Source of the DNA: JANSWY01 sp965243755
Lineage (GTDB): Bacteria > Bacteroidota > Bacteroidia > Cytophagales > Cyclobacteriaceae
Direction: 5' to 3'
DNA length: 64,000 nt
NCBI GenBank assembly: GCA_965243755.1
Contig: CBDEVW010000006.1
Location: forward strand, 1-64,000
A model generated the notes under the pieces. The model was given only the letters and a program-made list of their open reading frames with translations. It had not been told where the DNA came from and ran no database searches. This document shows positions 1-9,600 of this stretch, piece after piece. Made by a program: the position numbers and the translations under genes. Each line of letters opens with the position of its first letter. Position 1 is the first letter of the stretch.

Positions 1-2
1 TT

Positions 3-290
3 GTATCACTTATTTCCGGGATCAAAGATGCCCTGGCGACCACCAACTTTTTTGACCTGGGGTTCACCTCAATCAAAACAGTGCAGTTGAAGGTGGCCAT
101 AGAAGAGCAGTTTATGGAGAAGGTGGATGATGTAGTGCTGTTCAAGTACACCAACACCAGGGATCTGGCCAAATATGTCTATACAGATGTATTGCAAAAC
201 CAACCGACCGGCCGTCCAACCAATGAAACTGAATTCAATATGGATTCTGCAAAATCAAGAATGGGCCGATTGCTGAAAGCATCAATTTAA
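3..290 (+). CDS. C-terminal carrier domain of an upstream PKS/NRPS protein (partial)
   Basis: The frame is open from the left window edge to a TAA at 288-290, so only the last ~95 residues are visible. They contain a carrier-protein core, FFDLGFTSIKTV, in which the Ser codon at 69-71 is the expected phosphopantetheine attachment site. The usual GG(H/D)S is replaced by GFTS, a form seen in some acyl carrier proteins. A ~35-residue Asn/Thr-rich tail follows and ends in RLLKASI. The gene lies 127 bp upstream of the ketosynthase start and on the same strand, so it is most likely the previous subunit of the assembly line. Whether its carrier is acyl or peptidyl cannot be told from this fragment. 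Confidence 0.85.
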   Translation, partial: VSLISGIKDALATTNFFDLGFTSIKTVQLKVAIEEQFMEKVDDVVLFKYTNTRDLAKYVYTDVLQNQPTGRPTNETEFNMDSAKSRMGRLLKASI

Positions 291-417
291 TAAACCGATC
301 AATATTTCTATCAAACAAGTACATTGGCCTTAGGCCAAATTCATAGATCAACCATCAGACGGATTGCGCCATTTGAGGTTAGCATCATCATTTCAAAACA
401 TTACCAAGTCAAAGATT

Positions 418-2052
418 ATGGACAAACTAGAATACACTGGACTAGAGATTGCTGTGGTAGGTATGGCATGCAGGTTCCCCGGGGCTTCAAATATTACAGA
501 GTTTTGGGATAACCTTAAGAACGGAAAAGAATCTCTCACCACATTTTCGGATGAAGAACTCCGGGAATATGGTATTACTGACGATGAGTTTTCTAATGCC
601 AACTATGTGAAAACCAAGGGGCTTATCGATAAGGCGGAGTACTTTGATGCTTCCTTCTTCGGGATCTCTCCATCAGAAGCAGATGCCCTGGATCCGCAGT
701 TCAGGTTGTTGTTGCAGTGTGCATATAATTCACTGGAAGATGCAGGTTATGATTTTACCAGAGAGGACAACAATACTGGTGTATTTGTAGGGGCAGCTCC
801 CAATTTCAATTGGCAGATGCAGAGTTTCAAAAAGATCAATAACCTGCATTCAGAGCAATTCTCTTCGCTTTTGTCCAATGATAAAGACTTTGTAAGTACA
901 AGACTCTCTTATTTACTGAATCTACATGGCCATAGCCATAGTGTGTATACGGCATGTTCCACATCGTTGGTAGCCATCGATATGGCATGTCAAAGTTTGT
1001 TGACTGGCAAGTGTGACGTGACTCTGGCCGGGGGTGTTTCTCTTTCTTTACCATATAAAGCAGGTTACACCTACGAGCCAGGCATGTTCATGTCTCAGGA
1101 TGGTCACACACGCTCTTTTGATGTAAGTGCTACAGGGACCATCTGGAGTGATGGCGTTGGTACGGTTGTATTGAAGAGACTGGATGATGCATTGCGAGAT
1201 GGAGACCACATTCATGCCATAATCAAAGGTTCTGCTACTAACAATGATGGAAACAGAAAAGTAGGGTACACTGCTCCAAGTGTTTTAGGTCAGGCGGAAG
1301 TGATCAAAAAGGCCTTGAGAATGGCTGAGGTTCCAAAAGAAAGCATTGCTTATATCGAGGGACATGGAAGCGCTACGGGCATTGGAGATAAAATTGAAGT
1401 TAATGCGCTCAAGGAAGTGTTTGGCGATCTGCAGCAGGATTATACCTGTCATATAGGCAGTGTGAAATCCAATTTCGGGCACTTAAATGTGGCTGCAGGG
1501 GTAGCAGGTTTTATTAAGACTTGCCTGATGCTAAAGCATGATACCATTCCACCAAGTCTCCATTTTGAAACACCCAATTCAGAATTAGTGGAATCAAATG
1601 GAGTGTTTGCGGTAAACAGCAGCCCTGTAAAGTATGAGCATCCTAAATTTCCTTTCAGAGCAGGGGTCAATTCATTCGGAATAGGTGGTACCAATGCACA
1701 CATTATTCTTGAAAAGGCCCCACCGGTTAGCAATAATAAATCAGCTGAAGACTATTCGATGATTTGCCTGTCTGCTAAAACACCTTCAGCACTTAATCAG
1801 CTTTCTTCGGATATCGCAGCATTCGTACAACAAAATAAAGAAGTAAATGTTGCCGACCTGGCATATACTTTACAGACTGGCAGGCAACACCAAAAATACC
1901 GAAGGGCCATTGTCGCTAAAGACGTGAATGAACTTTTGGATCAGCTTTCCAATGAGCATCTGGTGCTGGAGATTGAAGAGCATCCTGAGGTTGTTTTTCT
2001 TTTCCCAGGGATGGGAGGATTTTTTTCCGGAAATGGGAAAGGACCTGTATGA
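418..2052 (+). CDS. Hybrid PKS-NRPS, fragment 1: ketosynthase and start of acyltransferase (frameshifted gene)
   Basis: This is the first piece of a gene that would span 418-11247 (about 3608 aa) if three +1 frame breaks were repaired. The ATG at 418 is chosen because the KS fold starts right after it (AVVGMACRFPGA); the open frame extends back to a TTG at 364. The ketosynthase has its full triad: Cys in YTACSTSL (codon 955-957), His in EGHGSATG (1363-1365) and His in NFGHLN (1480-1482), so it should catalyse decarboxylative Claisen condensation. After a KS-AT linker the acyltransferase begins with VVFLFPGMG at about 1990. The frame is then lost at a run of seven T (2020-2026) and ends at a TGA at 2050-2052. 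The next frame continues the acyltransferase without missing residues. Confidence 0.85.
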   Translation: MDKLEYTGLEIAVVGMACRFPGASNITEFWDNLKNGKESLTTFSDEELREYGITDDEFSNANYVKTKGLIDKAEYFDASFFGISPSEADALDPQFRLLLQCAYNSLEDAGYDFTREDNNTGVFVGAAPNFNWQMQSFKKINNLHSEQFSSLLSNDKDFVSTRLSYLLNLHGHSHSVYTACSTSLVAIDMACQSLLTGKCDVTLAGGVSLSLPYKAGYTYEPGMFMSQDGHTRSFDVSATGTIWSDGVGTVVLKRLDDALRDGDHIHAIIKGSATNNDGNRKVGYTAPSVLGQAEVIKKALRMAEVPKESIAYIEGHGSATGIGDKIEVNALKEVFGDLQQDYTCHIGSVKSNFGHLNVAAGVAGFIKTCLMLKHDTIPPSLHFETPNSELVESNGVFAVNSSPVKYEHPKFPFRAGVNSFGIGGTNAHIILEKAPPVSNNKSAEDYSMICLSAKTPSALNQLSSDIAAFVQQNKEVNVADLAYTLQTGRQHQKYRRAIVAKDVNELLDQLSNEHLVLEIEEHPEVVFLFPGMGGFFSGNGKGPV

Positions 2053-2413
2053 AAAAGAAGAAGCATTTAGAAATGCAATGGATGCCTGTTTTGAGGTAGT
2101 AAAAACGAAAACGGGGCTCGATTTTAAAGCAATTATGTATGGGGAGGACAAATCTGGTGTTCCGCAGGATTTCCAAAGTCCACAACTGATGGTATTTTCC
2201 TTTGAATATGCTTTGGCCAGACTACTGGAATCGTGGGGCATAGTGGCTGATACCACCGTTGGTTATAGCCTCGGTGAATATGTTTCAGCCTGTATTGCCG
2301 GTATCTTCACACTGGAAGACGTACTTCACATATTGTTGGAAAGAGGGCGATTAATCAACACCGTAGATTCCGGAGAGATGGTCGCTATTTCCACAACCCA
2401 AAAAAGAAATTGA
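2020..2413 (+). CDS. Hybrid PKS-NRPS, fragment 2: acyltransferase N-terminal half
   Basis: This is the continuation of the acyltransferase in the +1 frame (the open frame reaches back to 1928, but residues before about 2020 do not fit the family). Removing one base near 2011-2026 gives FPGMG, five residues, then MGKDLYE, which is the spacing of normal acyltransferases. The nucleophile motif reads GYSLGEY with Ser at 2267-2269; the family usually has GHSxGE, so the His before Ser is a Tyr here. The reading frame ends at a TGA at 2411-2413 after the family-typical SGEMVAI. The most economical repair is one extra T in the TTT at 2388-2390, which would give AIPQPKKEIESYL and join the next fragment. 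Confidence 0.75.
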
Positions 2414-3632
2414 ATCATACCTCACTGGTGATGTGCACATTGCCATCGATAATGGCCAGTCTGTAGTAGTGGCAGGTCGAAAGGAAGCCATCACACAGTT
2501 ATCAGAGCAGCTGGAGAAAATCGGGATTCTTACCATGGATATCCTTGACAAGTACGCAGTTCATACACCTGAGATGAATCCAATTGCAGAAGAATTCAAA
2601 AATATTCTGAAAGGATTTGATATTCAGTCCCCCAACATGCCAATGGTGAGCAATGTCACCGGAGAATGGTGTACGGAAGAATTCACCAACCCTGAATATT
2701 GGATCAAGCACCTTGCAGAAACAGTGGATTTCTCAAAGGTTGTCAATACGCTGGTTGAAAAAGACAGCAATCCTATTTACCTGGAAGTTGGAGTAGGAAA
2801 ATTCATGGGAATACTGCTGAGTCAGGCCATGGACAGTCAAAAGACCTTGAGGCATCTTAGTATAGCCAGAAGTGAAAATCGTATTAAAAACGATGAGCAG
2901 GGCCTTTCAGAGCAGGTGCATATATTGCAATCTGTAGCCAAATTTTGGGAGCATGGTGGCCAACTGGATTGGAATGCACTAAACAGAGGACAAAAAAGAC
3001 AAAAACTCTCTCTGCCTACTTATCCTTTTGAAGGCACTGCGTATAGTTTGCAAATAGACAACTCATTCCTTCAATCAGACCATTCTACTGAATTAAAGAG
3101 AAAAGAAGATATTGCTTCATGGTTCTATGTTCCTTCCTGGAAGAAAACACCTCTTGTTGCAGGAAATGCTCAGGAAACTAAGCTCAGAAATATTCTTTTA
3201 TTGGACCTTGATAACTCAGAGGGGCTTGTCAATTTACTAATTGCACAAGGCCATCAGGTAGCACAGGTCAATGCCGGTTCCAGCTTCCAGAAGTTGGATA
3301 ATGGAAAATATAAGGTTAACTACAGTAGCCAGCAGGAGCTGTCAAGATTATTCGAAGCACTCAATGCTGACCAGTTTGAACTTGATACCATCATAGACCT
3401 CACAGGAATTGTCGGAATAGATAACCTGACTAACCTGGAGGGGATTGTGAATGTCGTTCAGGGATTCAACCAGAGTCCTTTTGGTAACAAACAACTGGAG
3501 CTGATCACCCTTTCAAGTGAATTGTTTAAAGTTTACGGATCGGAGGAGATAGTTTCCGGGAAAATCCGCAATAGTTTCCGCGGCAAAAGTGATTCCACAG
3601 GAAAATTCCCACATCCAGGTCAGGTTGCTTGA
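2391..3632 (+). CDS. Hybrid PKS-NRPS, fragment 3: acyltransferase C-terminal half and start of ketoreductase region
   Basis: The frame carries the second half of the acyltransferase, with the catalytic His in YAVHTPEM (codon 2562-2564). This is the position whose surrounding four residues (HAFH versus YASH) help predict malonyl or methylmalonyl; YAVH is ambiguous. The post-AT linker (TYPFEGTAY) and the structural first half of the ketoreductase follow. The frame leaves the family at 3561-3564. Deleting one A from AAAA restores GKSAIVSAAKVIPQEN, matching the conserved VIPQE linker seen in KR regions. Past that point the residues up to the TGA at 3630-3632 are out of frame. GTG at 2433 is the first start-like codon, but independent translation seems unlikely. 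Confidence 0.75.
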   Translation, partial: PQPKKEIESYLTGDVHIAIDNGQSVVVAGRKEAITQLSEQLEKIGILTMDILDKYAVHTPEMNPIAEEFKNILKGFDIQSPNMPMVSNVTGEWCTEEFTNPEYWIKHLAETVDFSKVVNTLVEKDSNPIYLEVGVGKFMGILLSQAMDSQKTLRHLSIARSENRIKNDEQGLSEQVHILQSVAKFWEHGGQLDWNALNRGQKRQKLSLPTYPFEGTAYSLQIDNSFLQSDHSTELKRKEDIASWFYVPSWKKTPLVAGNAQETKLRNILLLDLDNSEGLVNLLIAQGHQVAQVNAGSSFQKLDNGKYKVNYSSQQELSRLFEALNADQFELDTIIDLTGIVGIDNLTNLEGIVNVVQGFNQSPFGNKQLELITLSSELFKVYGSEEIVSGKIRNSFRGKSDSTGKFPHPGQVA

Positions 3633-6600
3633 AGTAGAGAAAAGCACTTATGAAGTGAATAGAGGAGCGTTGGATCAGATCGTATCCAAAGAGTTAAATG
3701 CGACAGATGAAATTGTAAGCTACAGAGGAAAATACCGATGGAGTCAGACATTTGAAGCATATCCTATTAATCATTCATCTGGTCGTGATTCACGAATTAA
3801 AGATGATGGTACTTATGTGATCATTGGAGGTCTTGGAGATGTAGGATACACTATAGCGCAATACCTCGTGGAGAACTTTGAATCCAACGTAGTGATCGTT
3901 GGGAGATCCAAGATTCCTGGAAAGGCTGCAAGAAAGAAATATTTGGAATCTCATGGTGAGGCCGATTCCATGGGTAGAAAAATTGCCAGAGTGAATGAAT
4001 TGGAGAAGGGGAAAGGCAAACTCATTCTGATGCAGGCCGATTCGACCAATCAGGAGCAAATGAACAAACTTGTTGAGCAGGTATCTGCGAAATACGGACA
4101 GGTAAATGGTGTGTTTCACTCTGCAGGGGACGTTAGTGCAATGTCATTGAACCTTGTGAATTCAGTAGACAGTGCAACATTAACCGATCACTTCAATACA
4201 AAAGTGGAAGGGTTATCTGTTTTGCAAAACCTTGCCAACGATTATCAACCGGAATTTGTAGCGATTGTGTCTTCCACTTCTTCTATTCTGGGAGGAATAG
4301 GCATGATCGGGTACGCATCGGCTAATCAATATGTGGATTCCCTGGTAGCAAGTGAAAGTGATAACAACCACACGCAATGGTTATCGCTCAATTACACCTA
4401 CCTGACCAAAGAATTAAATGAAGGAACTGGTAGTGACCAGGAAGAAGGAAGGAAAAACTTCGAGAAATTATTCCAAAATAATGGTGATACAGGAAATACG
4501 TCAATCAACGCTGATGAGAGCAAGCAGGTGTTTGAACATTTATTGTCAGCAAACAATGCCGAAAATCAAATCATCGTATCTCCAATTGACTTTCCATCCC
4601 TCATTGAAAGATTAAAGACACCAACAGAAAGTACAGAAGAAACTGCAATTGAGGAGACTCAAGAACAGGCAGCAGGAAAAAGACCAGCGAATCAGCCATT
4701 TGTAGCTCCGGTTACAGAGGTAGAGCAGAAGCTGGCAAAGATATGGGAAAGTTTATTTGGGTTTGAAATTGGTACCAGCGATGACTTCTTCCAATTGGGA
4801 GGAGATTCGCTGGGTATCATCAAACTGATCTCACAAATTCAGAAAGAATTTGGAGTGGCCATCGAAATAGGTGAAGTATTCAAGAATACAAGTTTTGCAT
4901 TCCAGTTGGATCTGATTGATACTGGTGAAAAAGCTCAGGTGATCAACATTGAAAAAGCACCACTACAAGCATATTACCGACAATCAGAGGTTCAAAAAGG
5001 GTTTTTCATTCTGAATCAGATGAATCCTGATTTACTATGCTACAATAACCTGGGAGTAGTGACTTTTGAAGGTGACGTTAAATTTGATTTATGTCAGGCA
5101 TTGTTTCAAAAGCTCATCGATACGCATGATATATTAAGAACGTCATTCCATGTAGTGGAAGGTGAGGCAGTTCAAAAAATTCATGATCAGGTTAATTTTG
5201 AATTGCAACTGTTTGAAGATGAAGAGCAAAGCCTGGATGATGTGATCAGGACATTCCATCAACCATTCGACCTGGGCAAACCTGAACTCATCAGAGCTGC
5301 GATTTGTCTTAGAAAAAATGGACAATACTGCATTCTGACAGATATTCATCACATCATTCTTGACAGAGTTACGTTTGGTTTGATCATTGAAGATCTGCAG
5401 GCTTTGAATGACAACAAAGCGTTAGTACCATCAAGAATTAATTACACCGATTTTTCAGTATGGCAGCAAAGAGAAGAATTTGAAACGCTGCTGGTGAAGC
5501 AGGAAGAGTTTTGGCTGAATGAGTTTAGTACCTTGCCAGATTCTTTAAGGCTGCCTACTGATTATCCAAGGACTGCCATTAACAACTACAATGCATCCTC
5601 TGTAATTCTTGAACTGAGTGAAGAAGAGAATGCGAAGCTTCTGAAAATATGTCAGGAGGAAAAAATCACAATGTATACTTTGATGCTGAGCATGTATTAT
5701 GTGCTTCTTTTCAAACTCAGCAACCAAAATGACATAGTGGTTGGCACAACAGTCTTGGGGCGCCAGCATGAAGAACTGGAGCGTGTATTGGGTGTGTTTG
5801 CAAACACCATCCCCATCCGTACCCAACTTCAACCAGAAATTGACTTCCGGGCATTCCTAAACCTTGTGAAAGACAATGCACTGGCATGTTTCAGTAATCA
5901 GGATTACCCTTTTGAGAAAATGACGAGCAAGTTGGACCTTACTCCAAACTTATACCAGAACCCACTTTTCGATGTGATGTTTGAGTACTACAACTTCCCG
6001 GAACCAAAAGTGAATATGTTTGACTCAGAACTGGTCAATATAGATTTGCCTAACCTGACTACAGAATTTGATTTTTGTATGCGGGTTTCAGCCAAGGATG
6101 ATGACTCTCATGTAATTCACCTGGACTACAGGGCAGATTTGTATGGTCAGGAAACAATGGAACGATTCATTGCCTACTATAGAAGTATCATCAACTCCGT
6201 TGAAGCAAACATCAATGTGAAACTTTCTGACCTCAACCTGATATCTCCTGAGGAGCAAAAGCTTTTAATCGAAGATTTTAATTCAACCCATGTTGAATAT
6301 GAAAACGAAGAGAGCATAGTGACAATCTTCGAGCGAATGGTTGACGCAAATGCTGATGAAATTGCAGTTGCTGATCAGTCAGGAAACCTTACCTACAAGG
6401 AGCTCAACGAACGGGCAAACCAGGTTGCAAATTACCTGGTATCCAGAGGGGTACTTCCTGGAAATATGGTTGGTTTGCTGCTTGAGCGCTCACTTGATAT
6501 GGTAGTAGGGATAATGGGAATATTAAAAGCAGGGGCCGGTTATTTGCCATTGGATCCTCAATTGTCAGAACAACGTATCCGCTACATGCTTGATAACAGC

Positions 6601-9600
6601 AGGTCATCTTTCCTGCTGACCAGTGAACAGAATCTGGAACAGTATACAGCCTATCTGCCAGTTCAGGCAATTGATTCTAAAGAGATTAATAAGCAAACTG
6701 TAAATAATCCCGAACTGCCACTGGGATCAAATGATCTGGCATATTGCATCTTCACTTCAGGATCAAGTGGTATGCCTAAGGGAGTGATGATGAGTCAGCT
6801 TGGTGTAACCAATTTGGTGAAAGGGCTTCATGAAGTGGTTTATCACAAGTATGGAAACAAGCGTTTGAACATTGCGCTGCTGGCATCCTTCTCTTTTGAT
6901 GCATCTGTTCAGCAGATATTTGGAAGTTTATTGCAGGGCCATTCTCTGTACATCGTAGACGAAGAAAGCAGAAAAGACGGCTCCAGACTCAGAGCATTTT
7001 ACAACGAAAACAAAATAGATCTTTCTGACGGCACGCCAACGCACCTAAGGTTGTTTGTTAACGCCAATTCCAAAAATGGTGTACTTGATACACTGTCGAG
7101 TTGGATCATGGCAGGCGAAGAACTTACAAAAGAACTGGTTCTGAAGTTTTTTGACCGGATAGGAGATGCTGTTCAGTTATACAATTTCTATGGACCAACA
7201 GAGGCCTGTGTCGACTCTACTTCATTTACAATTAACCGTGATCAACTTGATCAATATGATTGCATTCCGATTGGAAAGCCACTTCCTAATGAGCGAGTCT
7301 ATGTAACCGATGACTTTGGAAACCTGGTACCACGCGGAGTAATTGGTGAGTTGTGCATTGCAGGAGATGGACTAGCACAACGTTACGTTGGAAATGAGGC
7401 ACTGACGTCAGAAATGTTTGATTCTGATTGGATCGAATGGGAAAACAGGGTTTACAAAACCGGTGATCTGGTGAAATGGTTACCAGATGGAAATTTGGTT
7501 TACCACGGTAGAATAGACGATCAGATCAAATTGAGAGGCTATCGAATTGAATTATCCGAGATCACTCATCACCTGAATAGCCACCCTGAAATTTCTCAGT
7601 CTGTTGTGATGGTTCGTGAAAGAGCTGCCGAAAAACATTTGGTGGCATACTATGAAGCTTCGCAGGAAATCCCTGTAAAAGAAATCAGGACATACCTGGG
7701 ACAAATGCTCCCGCAATATATGATACCTTCTTATTACGTTCAGATGGAGAAAATTCCACTAACGATCAACGGAAAGGTGAATAGGAATACACTTCCTGAC
7801 TTTGAGGTGTCTGAAAAGGAGGATTATGTGGCACCATCATCTCAAATGGAGCATCGTCTTGTTGAGATTTGGTCGGAGGTATTGAAAATTTCACCAGAGA
7901 TCATAGGAGTGAATAGCAATTTCTTTGACCTGGGAGGCAATTCTTTAAGCCTGGTATTCCTTAAAAATAAAATTCAGGAGACACTTCAGATCTCTATTTC
8001 CCTGAAGGAGCTCATACACCTGAAAGATATTGAAAACCAGGCCATCGCATTGAATGAAGGTGAGCAGGAAGACTATGTGAGCATACCGAAAGCAGAGGCA
8101 AGAGCATATTATCCATTATCATCTTCCCAAAAGAGGCTTTATTTCCTCAGTGAATTTGATAGCAACTCCATTGCTTATAACCAGCCTCAGTGCTTTGTGA
8201 TCAAAGGAGCGTTGGATATTGATAAGTTGCAAAACACCTTTCAGGAGACGATCAACAGGCATGAGAGCCTAAGGACACGCTTCGAATTAATCGATGAGGA
8301 GCCAGCGCAATTCATCGACGAAAACATTCAATTTGAAATACAACATTTTGAAGCGACTTCCGAAGATTGTGAAGCGATCATCTCAGAATTCGTGCGTCCG
8401 TTTGATTTGTCCCGTGCTCCGCTAATGAGAGTAGGGTTAATCAGGATTGCTGAAAATGAACACCTGATGATGTTCGACATGCATCATATCATTTCTGATG
8501 GTATCAGCATCGGGTTATTTATCAGGGACATGATGGCGATATACAAAGGCGAGACACTTGATCCATTGGCATTGCAATACAAGGATTATGCGGTATGGCA
8601 GCAGGAAGATGAAAGACAGGAAGCCATTGAGAAAGATAAACTCTACTGGAATGAGCAATTGTCTGGTTTGCCTTCACCGCTGAATTTACCTTCAGACAGG
8701 ATCCGACCTAAGGTGATCACCTATAAAGGAAACCTGAATGAGTTCTCATTAAACGAAAAACAGACCAGAGGATTGAATTCGATCGCTGAAAAAACAGGTG
8801 CTACCATGTTTTCAGTTGTACTGGGAGTATTTAATGTGATGCTCTGTAAGCTATCCGGTCAAAATGATTTGATTGTGGGTACCTCTGTTGCTGGAAGAAA
8901 CCATGCAGACATTCAGGATGTAATGGGAGTATTTCTGAATACACTACCGCTCAGAAATCAATTTACAGGAGCGGATTATTTCAGTGACCTGGTTCTGACT
9001 ACCTATGAGAATGCGCTCTCTGGTTTTGAGCACCAGAATTATCCATATGAGCAACTCATTGGCGATCTCAATCTCAAGAGAGATACCGGTAGAAACCCGT
9101 TGTTTGATGTAATGCTGGAGTATGCCAATTTTGAGCAGCCTGAACCTGATTTTCCTGGACTCGAGCTCACTACATACAACCATGAATACAACGTTTCAAA
9201 GTTTGATCTCACGCTCCATGCTTATGAGGTGAAAGATCATTTAAAAATGGATTTCCAGTACTCAACGGATTTGTTTGATGCCACGACCATTGATCTATTC
9301 ATTGAATACTTCAAACGAATAGTCGATCAGGTAATTGATGACAGAGACATTCGATTGGACAACATAGAATTACTGAATGCAGACCAGGTAGCAACCATCA
9401 GGTCGCTTGCACAATCCGGGGATGAATTCGAGATCGAAAATGACATTGTCAGCGCATTTGAAAAAGTCGTTGAGTCATGTCCTACACAGACTGCCCTGAG
9501 CTATCGCGGTGATATTCTGAACTATCAGGAATTGAATGAGCGAAGCAATCAAATGGCACATTATTTAATTTCTCAAGGTGTTGCTAAAGGTGATGTAGTA

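Noticed and set aside
1449..1733. Many 60-180 codon open frames antisense to the PKS-NRPS genes
   Set aside because: They are by-products of coding bias in very long genes; none has a domain, signal peptide or spacing that suggests real expression.
1916..2256. Antisense open frames over the first frameshift that might suggest a separate small gene
   Set aside because: The + strand frames there match the acyltransferase fold on both sides, so the antisense frames are chance.
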